This document shows, in pieces, positions 49,526 through 62,300 of a DNA stretch of 64,000 bases (position 1 is the first letter of the stretch; every line of letters begins with the position of its first letter). The notes beneath the pieces were generated by a model that made no database searches, had not been told where the DNA came from, and worked only from the letters and a program-made list of their open reading frames with translations. Origin of the DNA: Mortierella sp. BCC40632 (lineage: Eukaryota; Mortierellomycota; Mortierellomycetes; Mortierellales; Mortierellaceae); assembly GCA_011634665.1 (NCBI GenBank), contig WAEK01000004.1, positions 710,001 to 774,000 of the forward strand. Reading direction: 5' to 3'. Made by a program: the position numbers and the translations under genes.

Positions 49526-50394
49526 GAGAGAGGAAGAAGGAACAGGTAATCGGATAGAAGCAACAGCAACAGAAGTCAGAGGCAGACGGACAGATGGACA
49601 GACAAACCAGACAGACAGCGACAGACACACAAGGCAACGGGCAGATAGCAGGACGGAAAAAAAAAAAAAAAAAAAAAAAAAAGGCGAGCAATGGGAAATG
49701 ACACACTGAACACAGAAAACACAAACAAGGTTTTTTGGCTCGCACCATTGGTCTTTGCGGGCGGGGTACAAGGGGGGAGTGAGAGTGGAAAGGGTCAGCA
49801 TGAACGAGGCTAGAGCTCACGCTCACGTTCTGTTCTGTTCTGTTCCCGTTGCTTCCTTCTTCTGTTTTCTCCTTCCCCCGGTCATACCATGTGCTTGGGC
49901 AACTGTTTTCTTCGCGGCGTGGGTCGACTACACAAAGGCTCACAGCCGCTCTGCTGGGTTGGGACGAGAGCGAGTCGATTCGAGTTGAGGCGAGGTGGGG
50001 CGAGGTGAGGAAAGAGAGAATAGATCAGTGGATCGCTGTGGAAACATCACCGCAGAACAATCCTAAAGAGCATCTTATCGGAGCATTGTCGTGGGTGTAA
50101 ATGTGATAGTAGGAAAGTGGCTGACAGATGAATCCCTCCTTTCTGATCCCTGTCTCTCAGGTACCGATTGTACTGGTCGGAAACAAGTGTGATCTCGAGA
50201 ACGATCGCAAGGTCCCACGAGAGCGTGGCGATGAACTGTCAAGACGCTGGGGCACACCGTTCTTCGAGACGTCAGCACGCACGAGGATAAATGTAGACGA
50301 AGTCTTTTACGAACTCGTCCGGATGATCAACCGACAGAATCCTCCAAAGAAGGACGGCAATGGAAGGAGGGGACGACGTTGCAGGATCATCTGA
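47468..50394 (+). CDS. RSR1: Rap/RSR1-family small GTPase, 3 exons, 185 aa
   Basis: Rap-type GTPases (Rsr1/Bud1 in yeasts) sit at the plasma membrane and direct polarity toward Cdc42. Exons: 47468-47524, 48930-49196, 50161-50394, giving 186 codons. The start [20 protein letters not shown] carries the P-loop. The effector loop is YDPTIEDSY, identical to Ras/Rap. Switch II is [20 protein letters not shown], with Thr where Ras has Gln61, diagnostic of Rap rather than Ras. NKCD and ETSAR complete the G4/G5 motifs. The basic tail [10 protein letters not shown] ends in a CaaX box (CRII), so prenylation is expected; the final Ile leaves farnesyl versus geranylgeranyl open. Coding sequence is only 558 bases, but the gene spans 2.9 kb because of two introns of 1,405 and 964 bp, far longer than those of neighbouring housekeeping genes. 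Confidence 0.96.
47525..48929 (+). other. Intron 1 of the Rap gene (1,405 bp)
   Basis: It runs from gtaagt to ctccaag. It holds A tracts (47711-47722, 47849-47860, 48110-48128, 48454-48481, 48677-48691) and T runs. An antisense frame at 47982-49100 spans 372 codons but is rich in polyF/R/S, crosses coding exon 2, and is regarded as a shadow. Confidence 0.7.
49197..50160 (+). other. Intron 2 of the Rap gene (964 bp)
   Basis: Contains a (GA)n array (49488-49530), short gaca/agac repeats (49585-49630) and an A tract (49659-49682). No exon is evident. Confidence 0.7.
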
Positions 50395-51451
50395 AGAGAA
50401 ACTTTTGTTCTTGAATCTTCTTCAGGGTTGCCGTTTCATGCCTTTGGGCTCTCTCTCAGCTTTTTCATTCTTTTTCTCTCTCTCTCTCTCACTCCTTCTC
50501 TTGAGTTGATTCTTACTTTTGTTCGCTGCTGCAATTACTGTCCTTCAATTGAGGGAGAATGGGAGGATAAGGGTGATGTTCTGTCCTTGACAGTTTATGC
50601 CAATCCCTTCGCTCGTTCTTGTTGCTCTGTTCGTGCATTTTGCTTTTTTATTATCATTATTATCATCTCTTTCTTTCGTTCTCTTTCTTTCTCTTTCTTT
50701 TTCTACCTTTCTTTTTCCTTTCTCTCTCTATCTCTCTCTCTTTCTATTTCTTTTTCGTTTTCTTTTTTCTTCTTCTCTTGCCGTCATTTGCTTTCTGCAG
50801 TTGTTACACTCTTTCTGAAATGTTTCCATGGGATATCGAGAACAAACAGAGACCGAGAAAGGCAAGATGAGACGACTTTGAGCCAACGAACGAGAGAACG
50901 AGAGAGCCTAAGAAGGATTGAGGCTAGGAGGGACTTTTGAATTCAGGGGTCCCTTTTTTTTTTTTCTTTTTTTCTTTCTTCCCCATGATCCTGTTCACGG
51001 CTTTTTCCCCTTCTTCTCTCTTCCCTTCGAGTCCAGTCCGAGAAGAGAAGGGAAGAAGGAGACCAGAGCCTTCCACACGAAGGAGGACAAAAGGGAATAC
51101 AAAACTCGACCTCGGCCCTTCCTCGGCCTTTTGCTTCGGCGACTTTATTCTTGATTGCTCGGACAAGTCTCTCTTGAGTTTGAGAGGAAAAAAAAAAAAA
51201 AAAAAAAAATAGCCCTTCTACTTTATCCTCTCTCTTCACTCACTCTCACCCACTCTCATTCTCTCATCAACACACACCCGTGTGCCTTTTTTCGTCTAAT
51301 TCTTTCTGCCTTTTGTCTCTCGCTCTGTGCTGTATATTATGTGGTTTCCTTTTCTGTCGTCGCGTCCCCCAATCCTTCCTGTTTCTCTCTCTCTCTTTTT
51401 TCAATTTTCACTCTTCCACTCTTCTCTTTCAAACCACCCACGCACCTCCTT

Positions 51452-51497
<46 letters not shown>

Positions 51498-52387
51498 CTC
51501 ACACACTCTGTTTCTCTCTCTCTTTTTGATCATCAAAATTAAAAAAAAAAAAAAAAAACTCAACATGTTGTTCTAATAAACAAAAAGGATCGAATAAGAC
51601 CCGACGAAAGTCCTATTTTAAAAAGGTCATAAGCCCCGCGCTTTTGACCCCCCCTTCCTTCCTTCCTTCCTTCCTTCCTTCCTTCCTTCCTTCCTCCTTC
51701 TTTTTCCTTTCCTTTTTCGCTATTATTCTTCAACATCCTCTCTCTGTCGATCGTCTGAACATCTGTTTCGATCCTACTTGCTAGCGCGCGACCATAGTCT
51801 TGTTGCCATTGGGCGAAGTCAGGGCCTAAAGGGGGTCATCATTTTTTTTTTTTTCAAACATTACAAAACGCCCTTTTGCCTTTTTTTTATTATTATTATT
51901 ATAATTCTGAGTGGATTGGGGTGAGAAGAATGAGAAGAAGAGAAAAGAGTATAACAAGAAGAAGAAGAAGAAGAAGAAAAAAAAGATGACTGGGTGTGGA
52001 TAAGGTTGAGAAGTGGAGAGAGGAAGGGAGAGGTAAGATGGTATTAGTGTAAACTAACAAGTCTTAATGTAAAAGAGTGAGTGAAAGAGAATGAGAAGGA
52101 GAGAAAGAGAACTATAGACAAGGTGGGTCAGTGTAAAATAAATAAATAAATAAAAAAAAAATGAAAAAAGATTATCCTTCAATCTTTGCCCCTCTCCTCA
52201 GGAATTTGGAAGTGAGAGACGTTTGTGAGTGTGCATAAGCAAGAGCAGTGAAAAAAAAAAGAAAAAAAAAAAAACGCACACAGAGGATACACATGCAAAT
52301 AGTAATAATAGTAACTGTAATAAATATATGCTGAAATAGACGGGATGTGCATTGAATGAATCCAGAGTAACTCTTCTCTCAACAGCC
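50395..52387. other. Intergenic region between convergent Rap and Zn2Cys6 genes
   Basis: 2 kb of 3' flanks: CT-rich runs (50450-50500, 50655-50780), T and A tracts (50953-50983, 51188-51209, 51541-51558, 51841-51854), a (ct)n run (51456-51494), a (cctt)n array (51651-51695), (att)n at 51888-51902 and (aga)n at 51955-51978. No ORF is supported. Confidence 0.6.
51651..51695. repeat. (CCTT)n microsatellite
   Basis: About ten perfect cctt units after a C run, downstream of the Rap gene. Confidence 0.95.
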
Positions 52388-53752
52388 TCAATGGGGTGAA
52401 AGGCCATAAGAACCCATCGGTGCTAGGTCAAGAGGATGATGGCGCGCAAGCGCATATGACGTATGTCCGTAATGTTGTGGTTGTAGTGGCGGTTGCTGTT
52501 GCTGTTGCTGTTGTTGCTGTTGGTGAGGATGACCACCAAATGGAGTTGTCGCCCCAAGCTTGATATCCATCGGTTCTTCCTTTGGAAACGAGAGTTTCAT
52601 TTCCTCTGTATGTCCATCCATCGTTGTGGCCATTGGTATGGTAGAAGTGGCACCCGTCGAGGAAGGAGACGAGGCTGAGATGGGAGCGGAGGCACTCGCG
52701 TGGTGGGACAAAAAGGTCTCGGGTTCATCAAAGTATCTCAAAGGATCACACTCGCCATGACCCTGTCCAGGCTCTCGTTTAATCAATCGTTCCGAAGAGT
52801 GATTGTTGGCAAGTGTGGAGAGTGGTGAATGCGATGGTACCACCTGAGCTGGGGCAGAGATCGTTGAGGGGTGATGTGGAGGCGTGGCACTCGAAGGTGA
52901 GAAACTATACAGGGATGGTCGCGATTGTGCCGTGGCCTGGCCTCCGTTTGAGTCATTTGAAAAGTATCCCCCTGATAACTGGTGAACCATGGTTGTAGTG
53001 GCGGTTGTTGCCGCTGTCGACATCGACGTTTTTGTCAGATCCGATTCTTCAATCGTGGGTAAAGAAGAAGACGAAGCCGGTGACAGCGGAGAAGATGATA
53101 CAGATGAGGCCGTAGATGTACCATGAGCCATCGGGTTGGTGTACACCTCAATTTCTGGTATCATGTCAAAGTGATCCATGATACTCAAGTGGTCATCCAA
53201 GACGAGTGCTAGGGATGAATCAAACATGTCATTATCCACGGGCTCTGCCTTCATGGTCCCGGTTCCAGACTCCGCAAGCCTCGAGCGCGATGGGTCCTCT
53301 GGAACTATGTTTGGCCCAGCTCCAACACTCGCTCCCGTGTTCACGCCAAACCCAGATTGGGGTGGACTGAGCTGAGGACGGTCATAAGAAATATGCAACG
53401 GATGCTGAGGCATCGACCCCGATACTGGATTCTGATGTGGGTTCGGGTTCAGAGGACCAGGCGCAGGGCCCGACTTGGTCGTTGAGAACGCATGATATCG
53501 AGTTTTGTCCGCAGAGAACGGCTCGGTCCCAGAGTGGCCCCAACGAGTAAATGAGAGATGATGGGGTCTTGCGCTGTTATCACCTGCAGGGCCACGAAAA
53601 CTGGTAGGTGTGCCACTGCCATTGTTGGCAGCGACTGAGACAGCATTCGCGACAGTCACCCGTTGCGTGTTCACAAAGTGCTCGTCACTTGAAGTAGGAG
53701 ACAAGGCTGGCATCATCATCAGAGGAAACAGGCAATAGTAAATGAAATGAAA

Positions 53753-53788
<36 letters not shown>

Positions 53789-56700
53789 GAAACCTTGCTC
53801 TTGGTATCCCGCGTTTTTGGGGTGAATACCCTATCTGAGACAGGCCCTTCATCTCTAGCAGTGACCGCTCCAGCCAACGCTGGCTGTACGATAACAGTGG
53901 TCGCTATAATTCTTCACTACCGTTCCCCCGATACCTCCCAATGGCAACAAGAACCGGTACAGCACGGAGAACTCCCTTTCTCATTACCTTGTGATTGAAT
54001 ACGTGCTCCTTGCTGAAGACTGCCTTCTGCAGTGTGTCCATGTGTGTTGCCACCAAAGGCGCCTGATGTTTGTTGTGAAGGAGGAGGGAACGAAGCATGT
54101 TGGTTATAATACATTGTCTCCTGTTGCGGCAGCTGCTGTGGTTGGCACTGAGATGGTTGAGATTGTGGTGGCTGTATTATCAGCGACTCTGTGCTACTGT
54201 TGTTGTGCTGAGAAATGGACTGTTCATCATAGGGACTAGCTCGACGACTGGCATTGTCACCGAAGCACGACTTCCAGGTGGTGCTAAAGATGGATGGGGT
54301 GCTGTTGGACCGTACCAGAGTCAATTGGGATATAGGCTGACGCGTAGCATCGTTTGTACTGAAGGGTCCCTTGCTGCTCGAAACCAATTTTTCAGGAGTT
54401 GCATTCATGCTATTAGCTCTCTGTTGCTGCGTTTGTTGAGGCGCCTGCTGTTGCATCTGCGCCTGTGGCTGTTGTAGCTGCTGCTGTGGCATGCGTCGAT
54501 AGGTTGGAAAAGCTGCTTGTGTTGGAGATTGAGACGAGTTGCCATACGAAATCCAAGGTGAAGATGACCGCCGATCCAACTGAGATGCAGAGACAGCCCC
54601 TTCGTTGTATTGTGAGACGAGGAACGGAGAGTTTGGTGTTCGACGAGGCATACCCTGTCCGTAGTTGCTGGGCCGTCTTAGGGTTTGGGATGGGACATCG
54701 TACGTGGCAGTGGTGGCCGCCGTTGTCGGGCGATCATATGGTGTGATACCCGCATGTGCCGGGAACATACGCTCGACATTGAGGTGAGTTGGTGTTGGTG
54801 GGAGTGAGGACGAGTGAGCGTCTGGTGCTGTATGGAATGCAGGGTCATCGAAAGGGTAGTATGAAGAGGGGCCACGGGTTGTGGGGGCACTAGATGGTCC
54901 GCTGCTTGTGGAGGGGGTTGAGCCAGCAGAATGAGAGATGGGGAGATTAAAGTAATCATCCCCACCATTACCAACACCAAACTCTGTACTTGGATAACAC
55001 CCAGGTGGATAACTGGGAGTAGTCGGCGTCACACATTTTGCTCCTGCAGGGGCTGGAAAGATGGGTGCTGAAACGGGGCGGCCTCCGCTCGCATTGCTGC
55101 CGCTGGCAGGTCCCACACCGGTTCCTACCCCTCCTCCTCCACCATTGCCTCCTGCTCCAGCAATGAATAGGTTGCGCAACGAAGATGGTGAGGACGAATA
55201 GCTGTGAAGTTTCCGTCGTGCAGAGGCAAGCTCGCTTGTTCCGGATCCATCATCAACCACACGCGCAGAGGCACTCACTCGTCGTAGCATCGGACTAAAC
55301 TGCTTTGGAGGTTGGTAGTCATCGTCCTTAAGCCCCATTCTAGGTCCCCGGCTACCACAGCCGTGGTCATAGCTAGCGCCCCTGTAAGACGACGATGACG
55401 AAGTGGATGACGGCGACGAAAGCCATCCATGGTTATCATCAAATGACCCTGGAAACCCATATCCACCATTCGAGCTCGCTATTCTAGCATTCGCTGCTGT
55501 TGCAAGAGCCATGGCTACTGCAGCAGCGGCAGCTGCAGAGGAAGAGCCCGAAGTCGAGCGTGGGGGTCGCATGGTCGGTCCCACCATCGTACACTGGACA
55601 GAGTTCTTTTCGCAGTTCTTGCAAGGATGGCACTTGTCAACGTTACACTTGATCTTTCTATAGCAACCGATAGTGGTATATATGTTTTAATCATTTTTTT
55701 GTTCCCCCGCCAAGGCCCCATCCCAAGACAACGCATCCAATTGAATGGTTTTTTAAAAAATAGTCAGTAGCCAGCATAAGAGCGATTGGTGCATCATTGT
55801 AATGGTATGAAGAAACATTGACTAGGAGGCCATCTTTTTTTTTTTTTTTTTGCATGGTCTTCCAGAAGCAATTTTTGGTCATGCCAGCCGGTGTATCGCA
55901 TTTCTCTCTCTTTCTCTTTACTAGGACACCGGACCGATATAAAAAGAAAGAGAGAAAAAAAAAAGAAAGAAAGACACTGGGCAATGATGATGCGTATTGC
56001 TGGGTAGGCTAATCCCCAAGGTAAAGGAGAGCATACAAAGCAAGGGATCGTATGGGATGTAAGGGAGAGGGCAGTATGGAGACAGGCAGGCAGACGGACA
56101 GGAAGGACAAAGAGAGAGAAAGAGAGAAAGAAAGAGAGAGAATAAAGCAATCATGGAGGTACACACACAAGAGAAAAAAGGAAGGAAAGGACGAGGGGTT
56201 AGGCAATAGGGTGAACCCAAAGCAGTAGTCAAACCATGCAGTGGGGGACCCCGCGGCTCATGGATAGCATTCGTTTGCAATGAAACGGGGCCGACTGACA
56301 AGTCTTAAAAGGCTAGTCTGCTTCTTTTTTTCTTTTCTTTTCTTTTTTTGTTATTGCAGAACATAACAAAAGAGAAGGCAGATGAGGAAAGGAGGAAGAA
56401 AAAAAAAGGTATTACTGCTGCTCCCTTTCCAGTCAATCTCATTTGAAGAACACTGGGATTGAAGCAGGAAGACGGAATGGGGGTGAGGTGTGGTGATAGA
56501 GGTTGTGGTGGAAGTGGCATTAGGAGGAAGAGTGCAAGGGCGGTTGAGTTAACCGAATGTCCAAATCTGCGGGCAAGGAATGGAATCAATACCAACAACA
56601 CAGATGTCTCTTTTCAACGAAGGAGAGTTTTTCCGAGGTACTCCAAAGTTTGCCCCCTCTTTTTTCTGCTTTTTTGTTTTCTTTTCCTTACTTACCGATA

Positions 56701-56826
56701 GTGGCATGTGTCACAGGCCATTTTTGAGCGTCTGCGGATTGGGATGGCTGCTGCCATTGACGCCGCTGCACCTGGTTGAACGGGTCGTTCCAAGGACTCG
56801 GTAGATGGCCGACTACTGCCCTCCAT
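52388..56826 (-). CDS. Zn2Cys6 fungal transcription factor, 3 exons, 1039 aa
   Basis: Exons (minus): 56826-56696, 55657-53988, 53706-52388, giving 1040 codons with consistent phases. The binuclear zinc cluster is formed across intron 1: exon 1 ends KMACDTCHYR and exon 2 continues KIKCNVDKCHPCKNCEKNSV, then QC. This gives the pattern C-x2-C-x6-C-x7-C-x2-C-x6-C (Cys 38, 41, 48, 56, 59, 66) with an extra Cys 53. A basic RRRSK precedes it. The remaining 970 residues are low-complexity: Ala run, Ser/Pro/Gly-rich, Gln-rich (about 54430-54490 and 52480-52530) and scattered acidic patches (SIMDHFDMIPEIEV, about 53135-53180) that could be activation regions. No fungal-specific TF domain (MHR) was recognised. 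Targets are unknown. The upstream exon is small and 1 kb away, so single-exon annotation would miss the DNA-binding domain. Confidence 0.85.
55658..56695 (-). other. Intron 1 of the Zn2Cys6 gene (1,038 bp)
   Basis: It starts gtaagt at 56695 and ends gctatag at 55658, splitting the zinc cluster between the second and third cysteine (after Arg 44). It contains T/A runs and CT/GA-rich patches but no supported exon. Confidence 0.75.
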
Positions 56827-57690
56827 GATTATGAGCAGTTCGATCCAGCTGAATTAAAAGATAAAAAAAAAGAAAAGTAGATCTCCTCGATGGGGTCTTG
56901 CCGAGATACTGGGGCTGCTGAGGAACGAGTCCCCAAGGGGGAGGAAATGAGGGGGGGGGGGAGATGGGAGTCAAAGGTACAAATAATGGCCTGTGTCCTC
57001 TCCAATGAAGAGACAACGTTATCAGTGCTCTGTGCAGAGCACTAGAGAGCGAGAGAAAGAGAAAGCTGGATAGAGATCCTTTGATGGAGAGTGTGTGGAG
57101 TGTGGAAGCAGGAAAAGAAAACAAGGGCGGCGAGAAAAGTGGGACTAGTTTTAACGTTCGGGATGGGTTATCTCGCTATGCACACGAAGGGTTGCAAAAT
57201 GGCAAAGTGTCGAAAAATATGGTGCCTGAAAAAAAAAATACAGTTGGCCTGCAACACGAAGGTTATAATACACATTCTTCCAGCCAGAAATAAAGTTAAG
57301 AGTCTGGAACGTGATGAAGAGATGGATGATTATTAATTAGGGAAAAGGACGACCAACATTGAAAAAAAAAAAAAAAAAAAGACAAAAGAGAAAAGGTAAA
57401 ATAAGAGGTGAAAGGGGTAGAGAGAGGGGAGAGGTCGGATGAGAAGAAATGGGAAAGAAAACACCTGCAGGCGAGAGAGAAAGGCTATCAAAGGTCAAAT
57501 AGGTGAGGGGTTGGAGTGGGTACAGAGCGGTCATAGAAGGATTTTTGAGGTGCTCCAGCGAATTGAGGCGCGCGTCGATGGCCAGTGAGGTTCCAACTGT
57601 GAACTGGTCGAGAGGGAGAGAGAGAGCGAGAAGGAAAGGGTGAAAGAGCGAAAGAGAGAAAAAGAGAGAGAAAGAGAGAAAAAGAGAAAA

Positions 57691-57765
<75 letters not shown>

Positions 57766-59318
57766 GCGAGAGAGAGAAGGTGAGGGTGAAAGAAAGAGTG
57801 AGTAAGAGAGCCAGAAGAGAAATCAAGGGATATGCCGTCCTTGGCTGACAGGCTGACAGAAGCAAGAACATTTTGAGCGAACAAGAAAAAAGTCCTCATA
57901 CCAACAGGGAGGAGAGGGGGCCATTCAAGATGATTTCCATGCAGGAAGGCAACTAAGACCAGACGTGCTGTCATGGGAGAGAAGAAGGAGGAGAGAGAGA
58001 GAAAGAGATAGAGGAGGAGTAGGAGGAGGAAGAAGAAGAGGAGGAGACAAGTCAGAACAAAAAAAAAAAAGAGAGACAAAGAGAGAGAGAGAACAAGCTT
58101 GAGGCCAGAAGGAGGTTGGGTTAGTAACGCCATCTGGCATCCAGATAGCCATGCCAATCGCGCGCGATTCAGCCAAGGCGCAGATGCGAATGAATGTAAA
58201 AGATATTGGACATGCATTCGGTCCCTTGTTGGCTGAACTTTTGTTGGAAGACGGGGTGATAAGAGACAGTAGCATGGCAGAACAGCGGGGTTGCGATGCA
58301 TGCGGCTTCTTGATGCACCGGGTGCTCGGTTACTCCCCCACAGCGTCCGTGAGAAACGGAGTAGGGGGTTGAAAGGGCCCAAGGAGAAATACTGACTGGA
58401 AGAAACGCTTTGTTTTTTGAGACCGTTTCTTCTATTTAACAATGTGGGGTCCAGATTATTGTCCAATATGGCTAGTCTCTCAGAATGAAAAGTTATCGGT
58501 GTTGTCTCTTGTTCTCTCTCTTTCTCTCAAGGATTCTAACCCTTTGCATTCCTATAGTTTTTAATCAGGGTTCATATCCATGCAATCGTTCGGACCTTGG
58601 ATTTTTTCTAGTCCTCTCTCCTCTCTCCCTCTCTCTCTCTCTTTCTTCTTCTTCCTCCCCATTCTTTCCTCCCTCCTCTTCCTCCTCTTCCTCCTCGTTT
58701 TTTCTTTTTCAATCACTCGCTCCTTTCTACGGAGAACCTCTGCTTCTACCGAAAACCCCGAGTTTGCAATGCTACTGCAGACCTTCTTGAGTTTTCTTCA
58801 TATTTTTTGTCTAAGTGATTTTTCTTCCTTCTTCTTTCTGCCTATGACCAGAAGTTTGATAGCTCTTTGTCATGTTTTTTTTTAAAAAAAAAAAAGAAAA
58901 AAAGAAAGAAAGAAAGAAAGAAAGAAAGAAAAAGGGTTCCTAAAAAAGATCAAATCATGGGTCGTCTTTCAGTTCTCATGAAAACAAAGCTGAATGTGAG
59001 AAAGGTTGAGAAAAAAAAAGAGGGGACTTTGTTAAATGATCTCATTCGGTGGATAGCAAAAAAAAAAAAAAAAAAAAAAAGTAAATAAAAAAAAAATTCT
59101 TTGTCAAGGGATGAAGGGGATCAACACCAGCTCCATAGAAACTTGACAAGGTTGCAAGGCATCCCCACCCCATCTCTCCCTTTCCATCCCACCTCTCCCC
59201 TTTCCATTCCACCTTCTCGTTCGTCCATCTTATGTCTTTCTTTAATAGATTAGTTTTATTTGTTTTATTTTTTTTCTTTTCATTTCTTGCAAAGATGCTT
59301 GGTTCCGCCGTTGAGCGT
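56827..59318. other. Intergenic region between Zn2Cys6 gene and SND1
   Basis: 2.5 kb with a G run (56950-56960), A tracts (57361-57381, 58060-58070), a long GA/GAAA array (57605-57790), CT-rich sequence (58605-58700), a T-then-A tract (58875-58895), a (gaaa)n array (58902-58932) and an A tract near 59060-59080. A plus-strand frame at 58151-58372 has no recognisable motif. No gene is supported. Confidence 0.55.
57605..57790. repeat. (GA)n/(GAAA)n purine array
   Basis: An imperfect to perfect GA-dinucleotide tract of about 185 bases. It creates long Leu/Ser/Phe shadow frames on the minus strand. Confidence 0.9.
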
Positions 59319-62300
59319 CTAGTAGCGGTGATCCTCATTATCGTCCGTATTATCACCGTACTCGAACAAGTTCAGCTAGAGAAAACAACACAAGAGAAAT
59401 TAGAATAGTGGATTATAAGACCAGCACGATGGGAAAGGCAACAGGGGTGGAGACAGAGAGAGAGTGCGTGTGCGTGGGTGTGAAAAAAAAGCTTACTCTT
59501 TCGCGCTTGGCCAGAGCTAAAGACTCCTGGAATTTGGTGACCAAGTGTTGATTCGATGGATGACGGGCATAGCGTGTCTTGAGGGAGAGTGTGGCCAGAC
59601 CTTCGCGGACCAGCTCTGCATTCAAGCTACGATCAGGATCCTGTGAAATTGAAGGGTCATAAAGGATCAAATGCATGACATTGTTTTCACGCTGCTCAAC
59701 GACTCCAACCAGCTGGGTTCCTGAGACGAGATCGAGGAAGCGGTTTTTGGCTTCTTGACCATAGTCATCATTTGCTCCTGGAACATTGACATAGGCCAAA
59801 ACTGCTTGGTGTGCCTGTTGAGGAAGAGAACTGAACTGCGATGCGAGGGGACATACGCGGCTCAATGGGATAGTCTCTGACTACAAGTCAGGAACAGGGG
59901 GGAAAGGTGCTGGTGAGTGAAATACTCCTAAGCAGATCTGTATCTGTAATAAACGACATGGCCTTTGCTTTTACCCCACGATTCATCGCTTCACGTTTTC
60001 TAGAACTTACGTTGCCATAGTCAACATAGATAACCTCGACGCTCTTGGAATCAGCAACGTTGCGGACGACCTTGGCACGATACCACTGATTGTCTTCAGT
60101 GAACTGGGCACTCACAGTCTCGCCCACACGAGGCTTCCAGCCTACTGGTGCAGTGGGTGCAGCCTTGTGATGAACGCTCAGTTCGCTCATCAACTTTTCG
60201 AGATTGTCAAGGTTCTTGTTAGCGATCTGGACATAGAAGCGGCCGTCTGAGGTAATCTCCGAGACGACAACATCAAGGTATTCCTTCTTCAATGGCTTGG
60301 TTTGGTCGACTTCCTCCTCCTCCACCACCGCATTGGGGTCTTCATTGACCCAGATCTAATTCATATCACATAAACTTAGACCGTGAGTTTCTTCCGTCGC
60401 TACAAACGAAAACAAAGCTGTGCCTATGAAAAGAATAGTAAAGCATTGTTTCTTAAAAAGACTTACATTCTTGCGGGCCTCCTTGGCAGCACGCTCTGCA
60501 GCGTACAGTGCGCTAGAGTGTTTGCTCTGATCAGCACTATAGCTGTGGACAGAAGCCAAGCCTTCCTGGAGAAGAAGAGCAGCGACGTTTTCAGTCTTGT
60601 TGAGCCACATCGTGCCGATGAAGCCACCAACCTTGTCCAACGACTCGACTTCGATCTCCACCTCACGCTGTTGGCATCGACGAGATACAAAATCGAGAGC
60701 TTCAGCACCAAAAGGCTCAGCCTTCTCTGTGGGTGAGCGGGCAGCACGGGGGCAGCGAACTCCACCAAGAACGAATGTAATCTTGCAGTTCTCCTTAGGA
60801 ACGATCAACTTGAAACGGGATCCATTGGCAACAAAGTCAACAGTAGCCGAGATGCGTCCTCCACGCTGGAAGAAGGGCAAGAACTGCTTGGCCTTGGCTG
60901 CGGACTCTGAGGCATCGGACCATTTGTACTTTGGTGGCTCCTTGTCAGAGTGCTTGCCCTTACCCTCTTCCTTTGCTCTAATACCAAACAAGACAGATTA
61001 CAGTCCATGATGAGTTAGTAGAACCAAGGGACTATAGAACATGTATATCACCACTTCTCTCTTTCTTTCAATTTTTCGATGTCCCACAAATACATACTTT
61101 GCTTCGGCAACCAAAAGCTGATCATAGAACTGCGAGCGATCCTCCTTGGACTTGATCACATCGGCAAGACCTCTCAGAACCAACTGCTCTCCAATGTTGA
61201 CCTCGCCAACCTTCACAGTGGCACATTCTGTAGGCTCTGGGAACTGGTCCGAGGGAGGCTTGACATAGTCGATCGTGATGTGAACGTTCTTGCCAATCAA
61301 TCTCCTGCGAAGAAGCTCCTTTGCTTCGTAATCGTAAGAAGCAACCTCGACACCCTTTTGCTGAGGGAGTCTTTGAAGCAAAACAAACAATGTAGAAACC
61401 CGAGATAATATCAGAAGGTGATACTTCATCGTTTTTCAAAGTAATCTATTCAGTATCCAGTAGCTCGTGTTTTACCTGTTTGGTGCCTTGATGTTCGAGA
61501 GACGGATCTTGCGTTCCTGTCCTCTGGCATTTCGAACGATAATGGTATCTCCTGTCAGGATTCTTACAACCTGAGGTTTCCCGGTTACACACACCATCCA
61601 TAAATAGAACCCAAAACACTTTCAGTCAATGATCGAAAAATAGCGAGACTTGGGAGACATTATCTTTTTTTTTTTTTAAAAAAAAAAAAAACCTCCAGGA
61701 AGTCTTACCGTTGCATCGAATTCATGATCCTGGCCCTTGGATTTTGTGACGTGATCCTGCCAAATACGAGCCTTGGCCGCCTGGGCCTTTCGCTCAGCAT
61801 TCCGGAGTGCGGTTGGGCCTCCGGTCACAAAGGTGATGCTCCAGTCTGCCACCTTGGCAAGACCACTACCGACCAAGAACTCGGCAATGTTTCCAGCAGG
61901 GTGATGAACTGATCCAAAGAAGCTGTTGGCGCCCTGACCAACTCCCTCCAACACCACACGAACCTCGCGCTGGAGCAGACGAGACTCTACGAAGAACTTG
62001 GCCTACAAGAAAAGAAATTAGATTGGGCCTTTCTCGTGAATTGATATTTACGCGGACGCGGCGTGGCTCTTTATGCTTACCTCCTCAGCGAATGGCTCAA
62101 CGACATCCTCCGTATTAGGAATACCTTGACGGATAGCAGGGGCTCGGATACCCGAGATCAAAAGTGTAATATATTGATGCACACCATTGGGGAGCATAAG
62201 GCAGACACGAAGAGTCGATCCATCGCGGATATTTTCAATGATGGCTAGAGGATAGCGAAAAGTAGACCTATCTGTTAGATCACGTCCTTTTCTTTTTTTC

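Noticed and set aside
57531..58466. 311-codon minus-strand frame near 58 kb
   Set aside because: Most of its length is the Ser/Leu/Phe translation of the (GA)n array, and the flanks show no conserved motif.
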